IMG/VR virus record: IMGVR_UViG_3300021960_000159
Span: 1-43,232 of that record
Length of the DNA stretch: 43,232 nucleotides
Reading direction: 5' to 3' (one strand)
DNA from: a virus
Shown: positions 9,052 through 19,158 of the stretch, in pieces
Position numbering within the stretch: position 1 is the stretch's first letter
Layout: every line of letters starts with the position of its first letter
Program-made: the position numbers and the translations under genes
The notes under the pieces: model-generated
What the model was told of the DNA's origin: nothing
Database searches by the model: none
What the model saw: only the letters and a program-made list of their open reading frames with translations

Positions 9052-9915
9052 ATGAATATTAATGACGTATTGAACAATGGTTTCATTGTAACTCTTTTTA
9101 AAAAATTTAGATCTGAACTTAATGAAAACGTTGATGATATCTATCGTAAGTTTGGTAATTTAGAACCTAAAGAGGTTGTTAGAGGCCCTCCAGGACCTCC
9201 TGGTGAAAAGGGGGAACAAGGTGAAATAGGTCCAATTGGTGAGCAAGGACCGGCCGGACCACAAGGTTTGAAGGGTGCTCGTGGTACACCGGGTAAAGAC
9301 GGTAAAGATTTTACTAAAGATATTCTTCTTTTCGAAAAAAATCTTATTGAAACAACCTCGTTTCAAAAGCAAAATATCAATTCATTTATTAATGAAGCTC
9401 GAAAAGAAATAGACGCGTTTGAAAAAAGTGTCACTTCTACTGTTAAAACGGCAGCTGAAGATAACGCTGCATCTATTAATGATGTACAAATTAAGTTCAA
9501 CGAGTTTGTAAAAAGAGTCAACCATCAAATTAGAGAACTTGCCATAGGCGGCGGTGGTTCTGTAAATATCTTACAAATGGACGATGTAGAGTTTAAGAAG
9601 CGTCACATGATGGAAGGTGATGCAATTTTAATATTTGATACAGAAAAACAGAAATTCGTTTCACAATCTTTTATAGATATAACAGAAAGGTTGCAACTAG
9701 GTATGGAAAAACAATACGACAGATTAGTAGATACTGACGAAGTGAATGGTTATACTTATGTCGGTGAAGCAGACCCCGGTTCGAATCGGGCGAATCCTAT
9801 TTGGCGCATTAAACGAGTATATGAAATAGGCGACGATTTAGAAATTATATGGGCTGACAATTCGGCCGATTTTGATAAGGTATGGGACGACAGGACAACT
9901 TACGAGTATAACTAA
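9052..9915 (+). CDS. Collagen-like virion-associated protein
   Basis: 287 residues. Residues about 43-83 contain around thirteen G-X-Y triplets ([16 protein letters not shown]..., GKDGKD), a collagen-type triple helix that would trimerise the protein. It is preceded by a short N-terminal helix and followed by a coiled-coil-like segment ([16 protein letters not shown]...) and a C-terminal globular part with the motif [20 protein letters not shown]. Such a trimeric rod suggests a fibre or linker. Shine-Dalgarno GGAG lies within the end of gp20, 5 nt upstream of the start. It opens the large structural block between gp20 and gp21; its stop overlaps the next ATG (TAATG). Exact virion location unknown. 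Confidence 0.75.
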   Translation: MNINDVLNNGFIVTLFKKFRSELNENVDDIYRKFGNLEPKEVVRGPPGPPGEKGEQGEIGPIGEQGPAGPQGLKGARGTPGKDGKDFTKDILLFEKNLIETTSFQKQNINSFINEARKEIDAFEKSVTSTVKTAAEDNAASINDVQIKFNEFVKRVNHQIRELAIGGGGSVNILQMDDVEFKKRHMMEGDAILIFDTEKQKFVSQSFIDITERLQLGMEKQYDRLVDTDEVNGYTYVGEADPGSNRANPIWRIKRVYEIGDDLEIIWADNSADFDKVWDDRTTYEYN

Positions 9916-11660
9916 TGGTCGCACGAGCAATTGACACAGATTTATCATCTGCTAATGGTGGATTGATAAACGCAGGAGAGGCCACTACTAATTGGTCTGA
10001 ATCGACTGCGACTGACTACGATGACTTTCAGGCCTTTGCATTAGAAACAAACTTCTATATTCAAGGATCCGGCATGATAGCCGGTCAGCACACAAGAAAT
10101 AACTCAACTCGAGGCTCTTTGCTATACGATACAGCAACCGGAAATGGAGCTGCGGCTACAGTTGATACTGATGGTGCAATCTTGGTTTGGATGTGGTTCA
10201 TCGCACCTTCTTCACTTGATACGTTTGCCGGTGCCACAGCAGGAGCAACCAATCCACCCGGTGGCCATTTTGTATTAATTGGATCGAGTACAGGAGATAT
10301 CGAGGCCTATACTGTTTCCGGTAGTGATTTCACTCCAAACCCACAGGGTGGTTGGTATTGTTATGCCGTTGATCCTTCTGCGTTTACAGCAGACGACTCA
10401 GCCGGAACTTTTTCAGGTACGATTAACTTTATCGGTGGTGGTGTTACTGCGCCGGAACAAAACAGAGGTGTTTCACACTTTGGCATTGATACTATCCGAA
10501 TTGGTCGATGCACAATAGAATTGACTGGAGGAACTGGTGCAGATACAGCAATAGATTTTGATTATTTAGCCACTCAGCTTGATGATAATACCAATAGATA
10601 TGGTATTTTTGAAGAAACTGCTGGTGGTTATAATTGGCAAGGTAAGATATTAATTGGTGATAATACAGTTACTGCTGCTTCCGGTGGAAACGCTAGATTC
10701 ACAGATACCAATAAAAACATTTTCATTCGAAATACTCCTCGTGTCGGTACTAATTTCCACAATATTGAAATTCAAAATTCTTCAGACGCTACTGCAACAG
10801 AGGTGAATTGGACCGGTTGTTCATTCATTAATACAGGTGTAGGCAACCCGGTTGCTTCTACTAATAGTCGTGGAGATTTGGTAGTAACAGACGCCACTGC
10901 AAACTGTAATATCATTACTTGTAGTTTTGTTGATATGGGAACATTCGAATGGGGCAGTAGTACTACACTTTCTGAAACAGCATTTCGAAGAACAGAATCA
11001 GTTACTCAGAACTCTGCTTCTATTGATGAATGTTCATTTGAAGACACCTTTGCTGGATCTATTGCCTCTATCATATCAACATCAAGTACTGTTGGTAGTA
11101 TTACCAATTGCTCATTTACTAGAACTGGTACAGTGCCCGCCGTTTCACTTAGTGATACAATTAGTACAAATACAACTATAAATTGGGATGGCAATACATT
11201 AACTGGATATGGAACTCAGACAACAGGCACCAATATCACGAGTACTACTAATGGAGCATTATCTGTAACTCTTGCTTCGAGCGCCATTTTGACTATTCAG
11301 GTGGTAAATCAAGGAACAATTCCTACAGTAGAAATAAACGGTACAGGTACAGTGAATATCGAACAAAACGTGGGTATTAGTATTTCTGTAAAAGATGTTT
11401 CAGGTACTGCAGTCAACGGTGCACAGGTAGTAGTATTTAATGAAACGACCGGTGCCACAATTACAAATCAATTAACTAATGCTTCTGGTGAATTTACCTC
11501 AGCGGTTAATACTTCAGCAAGCGTACCTATCGTAATAAGGGTTAGAAAAAGTACTACAGGAAGTACAAGATATATTCCAGTTGAAACAACTGCAGACACT
11601 GGAACAAATGGTATTTCAGTGAGTGTTACCCTTATCGAAGATGAGCTAGTGGAGTTATAA
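9915..11660 (+). CDS. Large beta-rich structural protein, putative beta-helix with C-terminal Ig/CNA-B-like domain
   Basis: 581 residues, not recognised as a T4 homologue. Gly/Thr/Ser/Asn-rich without membrane segments. The middle (about 240-430) alternates short strands such as FHNIEIQNSS, CSFINTG, CNIITCSFVDMG and ITNCSFTRTG, as in right-handed parallel beta-helices of fibre and spike proteins. The last ~100 residues (ISVKDVSGTAVNGAQVVVFNETTG) resemble a carboxypeptidase-regulatory or CNA-B-like beta-sandwich. Start overlaps the previous stop. Probably a tail-fibre, neck or capsid decoration component, from content and position only. Confidence 0.6.
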   Translation: MVARAIDTDLSSANGGLINAGEATTNWSESTATDYDDFQAFALETNFYIQGSGMIAGQHTRNNSTRGSLLYDTATGNGAAATVDTDGAILVWMWFIAPSSLDTFAGATAGATNPPGGHFVLIGSSTGDIEAYTVSGSDFTPNPQGGWYCYAVDPSAFTADDSAGTFSGTINFIGGGVTAPEQNRGVSHFGIDTIRIGRCTIELTGGTGADTAIDFDYLATQLDDNTNRYGIFEETAGGYNWQGKILIGDNTVTAASGGNARFTDTNKNIFIRNTPRVGTNFHNIEIQNSSDATATEVNWTGCSFINTGVGNPVASTNSRGDLVVTDATANCNIITCSFVDMGTFEWGSSTTLSETAFRRTESVTQNSASIDECSFEDTFAGSIASIISTSSTVGSITNCSFTRTGTVPAVSLSDTISTNTTINWDGNTLTGYGTQTTGTNITSTTNGALSVTLASSAILTIQVVNQGTIPTVEINGTGTVNIEQNVGISISVKDVSGTAVNGAQVVVFNETTGATITNQLTNASGEFTSAVNTSASVPIVIRVRKSTTGSTRYIPVETTADTGTNGISVSVTLIEDELVEL

Positions 11661-11661
11661 G

Positions 11662-13452
11662 ATGGCTACTGAATCTCTTTTAGGCGGTGACATCACAGTA
11701 TATTTCGCTGGTGACGCAGCTGGTGATAAGCAAATCAAATGGACAGGCTCGGCTGCCACTACAGCAACTCGAACTGTAAACGAATTATATACTGCGCTCC
11801 AAGATCTCTTTGATAATAACACCGGTGGAGTTGGTGATTATATTGAAAAGACTTTTGGTACTCCAATGAAGGCCGTTACACCAAGGGTGTATGATATTGG
11901 CCTCATTGAAACAGGTGATGACAATCCTTGGTTTATTGATCAAACCACAATAGAACACTTAATTGGTGGTTCAATTCAAACCGTTGGATGGACTCGTACC
12001 GTAGGCACAGCTACAGGTATTGTTTGTGTTCCTATCACAAACGTTGATATCGTAATTGGTGATGTTGGTAATGCAATTACTCATGCTGACGGAGATGCTG
12101 GAGTTCTTCTCGATTATGAAACAGGAGACTATGGTACATATCTTTGGATTCGACCAGATAGCAGTGCAGCAGGAAATAATTTTGATTCAACATCGGGTAC
12201 ACTAACTTGTAACGCGCATACTGCAACGCAAACTGGCGCGGCAACTGATGGCGAAAAAAGATGGAATAATATTGTAACGATTGGCGCGCTTGAATCGGCT
12301 ACAGATATTGAAGTTGCACAAGATCAATCATTACTTACAAAATATTGGCCTGCAGGATTCTTAGATCGACTCTTCTTGATTACAGATTATTCGGTCGATC
12401 CTTGGGTAGAAATCGATAATTCTTATTTTACATTTTTTGCTCGGAAAGAAAATACTCTTTACGACGACTTTTTAATTCAAACAGCTGAAGGCAGAAACGT
12501 CGTACCTCTTGCAACAGCACCAGATTTGAATAATACAAGTCCATCACTAACTACGATTGCAGGTTTTAGTATTACCTTTGGCGCAGCAACTGGTGATATT
12601 AATGACGATACAACAAACGAAAATTATAGTATCACAATTAATTGTGGTGGTGCAACTCTTGCTAATGCATATCGATATCTTCAATACCTAACAAGAGATG
12701 GTGATACGACACTCAGAGCAGGTGTTGAAGGACAGCAATATATTGGTATTGATCATTACATTCAATATGCTTCGATCACTGGTACGATTAATGTTGGCGA
12801 TGAGGTCACAGGGTCGACGAGTGGTGCAACTGGTTATGTATTGAGTGTAAACGCAACAGATACTTATGTGATGCTTCACTCATCACAAGGTACATTTACT
12901 GCTACAGAAAATTTGACCATTGGTGGTAATTCAATCAATAATATTAGCAGTATTGAGGTTGTTCTACCAAAGAAGGCAACACCTTTTGGTAACTTTGCTG
13001 GTGGTCGATTCTTTGGTGCTCGTGGTGTGTTGGTCACAAACTTCTCTGCAACAAACCAATACACATTAATTACAGATCAAGGTGTTGAAATAGAGCCACC
13101 AACAACCGTTAATTTTACGTTAACCGGATTAAAAGATGGTAGTGAAATAAGAATATATCAAACATCAAATTCTACTGCAATAGCAGGTGTTGAAGACATG
13201 ACCGGTGGTGTTGGCACAACAATTGATAACGGAGATGGTACGGTCACTATTACTGGATCTACTAATGATAATGATTTCAATTTTGAATATACTTATCAAA
13301 ATCCGCCAACAAGCGGATCACCTTTGAGTATTTTTGTTGTAATCTTAAATAATGCTTTTGAATATGAAAGATTAGATAGTATTACTTTAACTAATGCTGA
13401 TCAATCAATTCCTATTCAACAACGGATTGATAGGAATTATGCTAACCCGTAA
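11662..13452 (+). CDS. Large beta-rich putative structural protein
   Basis: 596 residues, function not recognised. Starts 1 nt after the previous stop with GGAG 8-11 nt upstream. The N-terminus (DITVYFAGDAAGDKQIKWTGSA) is beta-rich. About residues 374-410 contain the strand-turn pattern INVGDEVTGSTSGATGYVLSV, which I know from other phage structural proteins. The C-terminal ~150 residues (ITLTNADQSIPIQQRIDRNYANP at the very end) share the ending style ERNY(T/A)(D/N)P with the next protein, suggesting a related terminal segment. Probably assembled with its neighbours. Confidence 0.6.
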   Translation: MATESLLGGDITVYFAGDAAGDKQIKWTGSAATTATRTVNELYTALQDLFDNNTGGVGDYIEKTFGTPMKAVTPRVYDIGLIETGDDNPWFIDQTTIEHLIGGSIQTVGWTRTVGTATGIVCVPITNVDIVIGDVGNAITHADGDAGVLLDYETGDYGTYLWIRPDSSAAGNNFDSTSGTLTCNAHTATQTGAATDGEKRWNNIVTIGALESATDIEVAQDQSLLTKYWPAGFLDRLFLITDYSVDPWVEIDNSYFTFFARKENTLYDDFLIQTAEGRNVVPLATAPDLNNTSPSLTTIAGFSITFGAATGDINDDTTNENYSITINCGGATLANAYRYLQYLTRDGDTTLRAGVEGQQYIGIDHYIQYASITGTINVGDEVTGSTSGATGYVLSVNATDTYVMLHSSQGTFTATENLTIGGNSINNISSIEVVLPKKATPFGNFAGGRFFGARGVLVTNFSATNQYTLITDQGVEIEPPTTVNFTLTGLKDGSEIRIYQTSNSTAIAGVEDMTGGVGTTIDNGDGTVTITGSTNDNDFNFEYTYQNPPTSGSPLSIFVVILNNAFEYERLDSITLTNADQSIPIQQRIDRNYANP

Positions 13453-13464
13453 AACTGAATTTTA

Positions 13465-13472
13465 AATAAATA
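13465..13472 (+). promoter_or_regulatory. Possible weak late promoter (AATAAATA)
   Basis: One-base variant of TATAAATA in the 109-nt gap before the 13562 gene; the leader that follows contains inverted repeats. Confidence 0.4.
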
Positions 13473-13496
13473 AACCTTAAGAAAAAAATTATATTA

Positions 13497-13551
13497 TTGA
13501 TTGATTGAAAGCGCTTTCTTAAAAAATATTATCATAACATCAATCAAGGAG
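13497..13551 (+). promoter_or_regulatory. Structured leader overlapping the ribosome binding site
   Basis: TTGATTGAT (13497-13505) can pair with ATCAATCAA (13539-13547), enclosing the 12-nt palindrome GAAAGCGCTTTC (13507-13518). The right arm runs into the AAGGAG Shine-Dalgarno (13546-13551) of the 13562 gene. This could shelter the ribosome binding site or protect the mRNA end; no function is shown. Confidence 0.4.
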
Positions 13552-13561
13552 AAAATCAAAA

Positions 13562-16096
13562 ATGGCTAGTGTACAACAACCTATTCTTGATTTAGACGAT
13601 TTGTTGACCAATTGGAATACTACAGAAGCTTCAAGTGGTATTTTTTATTCAGATGAAATCTGGATTGACACGATCAGCAAAGTGTTCTATTTCTTAGGCG
13701 GCGGCAATTTAGCTACTGCTGGTTCTGGCCCCACAGGTCAGACATTATATTCATTGTTTAAAGAAAGATGGAAAGTAACTGCTGAGCTTCCTCAGTACGC
13801 TTTTCCTATGCTTTCAATTACGAACGAACAATTTGAGATTCAAAACGGCTGGAAACCTGCGCAAGGTGAAAATGTCGGTACAAGCTCAGCTTCTGACATT
13901 ACTTTCGCTATTGCAACTGATGATACAATTACTTCAGCTGCAGACTTTAACTTTCAATCTTTAGGTTTTACGAATAAAGATCACATAGTTATTACTGGTT
14001 CTACTGATAACGATGGTTATTATAGAATTAAGTCTGTTTCAGGTGGTGTAATTACTTTGGAAGGATCACCTCTTCCAGGCACTGCTGGCGCAGATACTGC
14101 AACAATTACTATTTATCGTAACGCAGTATATCAAAGCGGTTCAGTATATTCTACTCGTGAAATGATTCGTACAGCTGGATGGACAGAAGTGGATGGCTCA
14201 GATGTAGATCGAAGATACGCCGGTATTGTAACACTGGGAACGTTCGTAGATCCTGATGCAGACCAAGCTTATTATGTACAGGATAATAGCTTTACTGCTG
14301 CTGTTACTAATACTTCTTATACAGGTCCTGTTAACCAGGCTGTACAATTCTATGGTAATGTCGATTATGGCGATACCTATGCTGATGACTTCATTGGCAA
14401 TGTTGGTACAGTAACATTAAATCCTACTTCTGTCATATTTACAGCAACCAATAAGATTGACTTTGGTGCTACACATGCCTTTTCTGTAGGTGATTTGATT
14501 AAAATTACTGGTGCTACTACAGCTAGTAATAATAAAAACTACAAAATTACTGATGCTGATCCAGACGGTGATGGACAAGCTATTACAGTTTTTGAAACTG
14601 TGAGTACAGAAACAGTAGGTGGAAGCGCTGTAACTGCAACTCTAGTCGGGTACGTAAGAGACGATTATTTCAAGATCTTCGTGCGTGAAAGAGGAAAGAG
14701 TTATGCAGACGCTGACTTACCAGACATTGGTGTAACGGAATTAACATATATTGTATATAGATTCCCTGTTACAAACGCGTCAGACTTGAATATTAATACT
14801 ACTGATGATGCTGCTATCACAGGTGCAACTATTTCGAGCATTTCTGACTCTGGCGGCGTTGTAACTGTAGATACTACAGGTTCTCACGGGTTATACGTTG
14901 GCGCTCCAGTAGATATTAGTGGAACCGGTCAATCTTATGACGGTATTCAATTTATAATTTCTACTGTACCTGATGCTAATACATTTACGTTTGAAGCAAC
15001 CCAAACTGGATCTGCAAACGCAGGTACTACTAAACTCGGCGGTGTTGATACTATCGAAGTTAGATACATTGCAAATCCTGACACATTAACCGGTGATGTT
15101 GTTATTCGTGGAGATTGGTCAAACACTGCAACATATGCACTTGGTGATGTTGTATATGACGCTGATAACTCAGGTAACGATGTTGATGGTGATCGTTGGT
15201 ATTTCTTAGATGCTACAACTGCAAGTGGTGTACCTCTTTCAACTGCCGTAGATCTCTCAGAAGATACTAATAATACTTGGACCCTTTGGGATCCAGCTAC
15301 GACTTATGCGGGTGCTCTGGGTGGTCAAAGAAATATTGAGGAAGATGCTGATGGCGGTGGCGTAAATGGTACTTGGTCAGCTTATACAGTTGAATTAGAT
15401 GCTAATGATCTTGGTACTACTCCAGGTGCTTCTAAAGAAACTATTTACGAAGTTGCTCAGTATAGACTCCGTCAAACTGGTAATATTAACGATAATAATG
15501 CCAATTCATCTACTCGTAATGGTAATATTGCTGACCCACTTGTATTCTTCGTTGGTTCAACATTGAATACTTATCGTGATCCTGATGTAACAACACCAGG
15601 ACCATTTGCGGTATTAATCGATGATATTGGTTCAACTGACGTCAACAATGTTCAGTTTAATGAAGCAGTCTCGGTTGATGGTGGAACAAGATCTACTTCT
15701 CATAACAAGCCGATCGTTGTATCTGTAACATTTAACTTCAACGACAACCTTGTTAATGATCCAGCCGCAGTGTTCTACGCATACTACTCTTCTGGGTTCG
15801 GTACTACCGGCGCTCTTCAGTTGCAAAGAACATTTAACGGTGTTGCTTCAGATGTAGGTTCAGATTTAGCCCCTGCAAACGAAGTACCGGATAGTGGTAC
15901 ATATTCGTTTAACTACGCATATGCTAGTGATACAACTGGCGGTAGAACTCCATCTCAACCAGTAAATATTACTGTTGTGGCTATTGGTCTTGACACAGGC
16001 CAATATGTAATCACAAGTGGTAATATTACTGAGGCAGGTGGTACATTCTCGCTTGTTGCTCCTTTGGAGAGAAACTACACAGATCCAAACGGCTAA
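13562..16096 (+). CDS. Large beta-rich putative structural protein
   Basis: 844 residues, not a recognised T4 homologue. Begins MASVQQPILDLDDLLTNWNTTEASSGIFYSDEIWID and continues with FKERWKVTAELPQYAFPML. The rest is Gly/Thr/Asp-rich beta sequence with Ig- or fibronectin-like stretches (VTVDTTGSHGLYVGAPVDISGTGQSYDG). It ends PLERNYTDPNG, resembling the end of the preceding protein. It has its own leader, possible weak promoter and a strong terminator downstream, so it may be a separately regulated abundant virion protein. No signal peptide or membrane segment. Confidence 0.6.
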   Translation: MASVQQPILDLDDLLTNWNTTEASSGIFYSDEIWIDTISKVFYFLGGGNLATAGSGPTGQTLYSLFKERWKVTAELPQYAFPMLSITNEQFEIQNGWKPAQGENVGTSSASDITFAIATDDTITSAADFNFQSLGFTNKDHIVITGSTDNDGYYRIKSVSGGVITLEGSPLPGTAGADTATITIYRNAVYQSGSVYSTREMIRTAGWTEVDGSDVDRRYAGIVTLGTFVDPDADQAYYVQDNSFTAAVTNTSYTGPVNQAVQFYGNVDYGDTYADDFIGNVGTVTLNPTSVIFTATNKIDFGATHAFSVGDLIKITGATTASNNKNYKITDADPDGDGQAITVFETVSTETVGGSAVTATLVGYVRDDYFKIFVRERGKSYADADLPDIGVTELTYIVYRFPVTNASDLNINTTDDAAITGATISSISDSGGVVTVDTTGSHGLYVGAPVDISGTGQSYDGIQFIISTVPDANTFTFEATQTGSANAGTTKLGGVDTIEVRYIANPDTLTGDVVIRGDWSNTATYALGDVVYDADNSGNDVDGDRWYFLDATTASGVPLSTAVDLSEDTNNTWTLWDPATTYAGALGGQRNIEEDADGGGVNGTWSAYTVELDANDLGTTPGASKETIYEVAQYRLRQTGNINDNNANSSTRNGNIADPLVFFVGSTLNTYRDPDVTTPGPFAVLIDDIGSTDVNNVQFNEAVSVDGGTRSTSHNKPIVVSVTFNFNDNLVNDPAAVFYAYYSSGFGTTGALQLQRTFNGVASDVGSDLAPANEVPDSGTYSFNYAYASDTTGGRTPSQPVNITVVAIGLDTGQYVITSGNITEAGGTFSLVAPLERNYTDPNG

Positions 16097-16103
16097 TAGT
16101 TTG

Positions 16104-16111
16104 GATAAATA
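16104..16111 (+). promoter_or_regulatory. Possible weak late promoter (GATAAATA)
   Basis: One-base variant of TATAAATA just after the 844-aa gene. It lies upstream of the terminator at 16121, so it would be useful only with read-through; weak candidate. Confidence 0.2.
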
Positions 16112-16120
16112 ATAGTTATC

Positions 16121-16154
16121 GGGGCCTCCGGGCCCCTTTAATTATTTTTTTTAA
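16121..16154 (+). terminator. Rho-independent terminator after the 844-aa structural gene
   Basis: GGGGCC-TCCG-GGCCCC (16121-16136), a 6-bp all-GC stem with a UNCG-type loop, followed by TTTAATTATTTTTTTT. It would attenuate transcription into the 16169 and 16369 genes. Confidence 0.85.
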
Positions 16155-16168
16155 TATGGAGATAAAAA

Positions 16169-16354
16169 ATGACAGATCATGAAAAAAAGAAATCCTTAGA
16201 TGATGCTATAGCTTATTTTGAAGAGTTTATTAACTCTGTTCTTCCTGTTGCTGGGGTAACAGAAGGTTTAGAAGAAATTAAACCAATGGATATTATGAAA
16301 AACTATAATGTTCTTAGGACAGAATTATCAAAACTTTACGTAGACTTAGACTAA
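16169..16354 (+). CDS. Small acidic protein of unknown function
   Basis: 61 residues, predicted helical and acidic (DDAIAYFEEFINSVLP, LEEIKPMDIMKNYNVLRTELSKLYVDLD). TATGGAGAT gives a Shine-Dalgarno before the ATG. Not recognised. Its place between two large structural genes suggests a chaperone or small assembly factor, but that is only positional inference. Confidence 0.65.
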   Translation: MTDHEKKKSLDDAIAYFEEFINSVLPVAGVTEGLEEIKPMDIMKNYNVLRTELSKLYVDLD

Positions 16355-16368
16355 TAGGAAAGTAGCAA

Positions 16369-19158
16369 ATGGCAGGTGAGAAGACATATCTTAGAATCCC
16401 ACCGGATAGTACGGGTAAACGCGTAAAGGTAATCCACACCGCTCAATTATTCTATAATAATGCAATCGTAAATAATTATGATTGGGATATTGGTGAATTT
16501 TATTTTGCCTCAATGTTAAATGGAACAACTCCAGTTGGAAATGTTGCATTTCATGTTCATGGACATCAGCGTTTAACAGAAACTACTGGTATTCTTGAAA
16601 TTCATTTTAACAAAATTGCAAAATATAATAATTATGCTTTTGTTATTGGTGGTGATATCCTTGATCCAGATGGTATCACAAAAGTTGCAGAAGTTCAAGA
16701 TGTTGAAGAAATTTACATCAATTCAAATATTGTTGTCGGCTATGATAACCCAGAGTATGGTTGGGATATCGATAGATTTGGAGCCGGCCTAACAACATTT
16801 TCTGAAGGACCTCCGCAGATTACCGGTACTGGTGCACTAAGGGTAAATGATGGTTCATTACTTGCTTCGTACGATTTTTCAAAAAGTCCTCTTCCGAACG
16901 AATTTACTCGCTCTGTAGAAGGTAGTGGTGATGCTTCAAATGAATGGGACCCAAATACTCGAGGTGTTGCTCTTACTGTAGGAACAACAGCCGGAGATCG
17001 CGTTACACAATCATCTAATCTCTATCACTCATTCGAAGATGGTGGTTCTAACCTATACATAATGGCAGCAAGATCCGGTGATGCTGGTAAAGCAAATGTA
17101 GTAAGACTCTGGGGTGCCTTTGATCCGTTTGATGGTTATCTTTTCGGAATCAGTGGATCTGACGATAATCCAGGCGCTACAATGATGGGAACACCAACAC
17201 CCGGCCCTGGTTCTGCTTTTCGTGTTATTCATCGATATAGTGTAGGCGGTACAGTTCAGAATCACGCGGTATTACAAAGAGATTGGAACAAAGATACACT
17301 TTTAGGTACAAGTGGATCGTCAAATCCATCAGGTATGGGACTTGACGTAACCAAGATCAACACATATTGGATCGATTATCAATATCTTGGTGGTGGTCGA
17401 ACTCGTTGGGGTGTATTCTATAATGGCGAACGTATTGTTTGCCACGAAATTTATCACGGAAATGGTGAAGAAGGTGTGATGACAGAAAATCACAATCCAC
17501 TTGCTTCACCATCACGGCCCATTTGTTGGGCAACAGCAAATATCGGAACTTCTGGAAGTATTTCTCAATTCTTTGCTTACGGCGGATCTGTAATTGCAGA
17601 ACAAAAATCAGATCCATTGAAATCTGCTCAACAGGTTTCATTAGACTTCAATAAGAAAATGTGGGGAAGACCTCACATTCAACCTTATTGGAGAACAAAA
17701 CAATCGCGCAATGGTACAACAAATTGGCCATCGATGTTGAGATCTGCTAGTTATAGTAGTGCATCTTCAACTCAATATATTGGTACAATGAGCCCTCAGC
17801 AATTTTTGCTCAATGGTGATGAAAATCATACAGTTTATCAGCCGTTGACATTCCAACTTAGTAACCATCGAATCAGAGATAATGCTCCTCGTGTAGCTGA
17901 AATCCGAGCATTCTATGGTTGTATCATGAGAGGTTACAATCTTGGAGACGAAAGACCGAGTACTCCTACAGTAGATCTTGATGTTGATGGCGATCACATG
18001 GCTCACGTTATTGAGATTGGTAGATTTGTTATTAACGGCAATGATAGTTTTGAATTTGATAAGTTTTCAGATAACTTCCAATACGGAACTGTAAAAAATA
18101 CTTCTGACCAAATTATTGCAAGAAAAACTCAGGAATTAGATGCATTCACTGCATCAGTTGATAGATATGGTACTGGTGTAAATCGAGTTCAAATAGAGGT
18201 AGGTAAACACCCTTTATTTGGAGATTTTGGTTTATCAGATCGTCATTTCTTTTGGGATAAGCAACCTATTGTATTGAGACAAAAGGGTGGTGGTACAGAT
18301 ATACAAAGTGCCTTTAGTACTGCTACTACAAATACGATTAAGATTACTGGCGGCGCTGGTTATGGATCAGTGGATAGAGTCGACAATCCGGCTGATTGGT
18401 ATTTCCTATCTTATATCGATAGGACTAGGGCTTGGTTATATAACTCACAGGCTGATATCGATGATGATCGACTCGCAAGAACCATAGATGTAGACGATTG
18501 TACAGATCTTCAAATTGGAACCACATTAACAGTCACTGGTGGTGATGCTGCTGGTGCAACCTGTGGTATTATGAAGATCGATGTCACAGGAACTGCAATC
18601 CCAGCTACTCAAATGGTTGGTGGAACAAAATATCAGGTAGTCACTGTAGGTGATACAGATTATACACGCATTGGTGCAACAATTAATGCCCCAGGCGAAA
18701 TCTTCGAAGCGACGGGTCAAGGAATTGGTGGACTTGGAACTGTTATTCCTATTTCAGGCAATCCAGGTACTCTCGTAATTTGTGGCAGAGGATTAGAAAC
18801 AACAGCCGCTGCTAATGCTACTGTATCTGCACTTGATGTTGGTCTTGTTGCCGGCACATTTACAACAGATACTGGTGGTGCTGGTAATATTACAGGTTCG
18901 GGAACGTCCAACATTGCAAACGATTACTGGACATCATTGAAGGCATTGCAATGGGATGCAGATTTAGGTTTAGATGCTGCAGAAGACGTTGGTGCTGATA
19001 TATTAAGTTTATATGGTAGTCCTCCGCCTCGTGCAGCATGGACGTTCATGATTCATTGGTTAGAAAATGAGAATGAAGACGAAGATGGAGATTCAGGCCC
19101 AGTAGAAGAAAATTCAATAACGAATTGGAATATCTTTTGGCGTGAAAGGCTGCAGTAA
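16369..19158 (+). CDS. Large structural protein, paralogous in part to the 33150-34547 protein
   Basis: 929 residues. About residues 200-400 contain a lectin-like beta-sandwich pattern: QRDWNKDTLLGTSG, INTYWIDYQYLGGGRTRWGVFY, IVCHEIYHGN and later FFAYGGSVIAEQ. This parallels the minus-strand 465-aa protein (RENWNGDKLDGTG, LCIEYEWYGTGMTRFGF, HIIHTVYNAN, SSTSVVAEGG). The C-terminal part is Gly/Thr/Asp-rich and ends in an acidic NENEDEDGDSGP stretch. AGGAAAG upstream. Its stop overlaps the next start (TAATG). Likely a surface-exposed virion component; exact role unknown. Confidence 0.65.
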   Translation: MAGEKTYLRIPPDSTGKRVKVIHTAQLFYNNAIVNNYDWDIGEFYFASMLNGTTPVGNVAFHVHGHQRLTETTGILEIHFNKIAKYNNYAFVIGGDILDPDGITKVAEVQDVEEIYINSNIVVGYDNPEYGWDIDRFGAGLTTFSEGPPQITGTGALRVNDGSLLASYDFSKSPLPNEFTRSVEGSGDASNEWDPNTRGVALTVGTTAGDRVTQSSNLYHSFEDGGSNLYIMAARSGDAGKANVVRLWGAFDPFDGYLFGISGSDDNPGATMMGTPTPGPGSAFRVIHRYSVGGTVQNHAVLQRDWNKDTLLGTSGSSNPSGMGLDVTKINTYWIDYQYLGGGRTRWGVFYNGERIVCHEIYHGNGEEGVMTENHNPLASPSRPICWATANIGTSGSISQFFAYGGSVIAEQKSDPLKSAQQVSLDFNKKMWGRPHIQPYWRTKQSRNGTTNWPSMLRSASYSSASSTQYIGTMSPQQFLLNGDENHTVYQPLTFQLSNHRIRDNAPRVAEIRAFYGCIMRGYNLGDERPSTPTVDLDVDGDHMAHVIEIGRFVINGNDSFEFDKFSDNFQYGTVKNTSDQIIARKTQELDAFTASVDRYGTGVNRVQIEVGKHPLFGDFGLSDRHFFWDKQPIVLRQKGGGTDIQSAFSTATTNTIKITGGAGYGSVDRVDNPADWYFLSYIDRTRAWLYNSQADIDDDRLARTIDVDDCTDLQIGTTLTVTGGDAAGATCGIMKIDVTGTAIPATQMVGGTKYQVVTVGDTDYTRIGATINAPGEIFEATGQGIGGLGTVIPISGNPGTLVICGRGLETTAAANATVSALDVGLVAGTFTTDTGGAGNITGSGTSNIANDYWTSLKALQWDADLGLDAAEDVGADILSLYGSPPPRAAWTFMIHWLENENEDEDGDSGPVEENSITNWNIFWRERLQ

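Noticed and set aside
9776-9800. tRNA T-arm-like CCCCGGTTCGAATCGGG
   Set aside because: It encodes the conserved [11 protein letters not shown] motif of the 9052 protein, and no acceptor, D or anticodon arm surrounds it.
16169-16354. Assignment of the 61-aa protein as prohead core gp67
   Set aside because: Length is near, but it lies far from gp21 among fibre-like genes and lacks the expected composition and cleavage sites.
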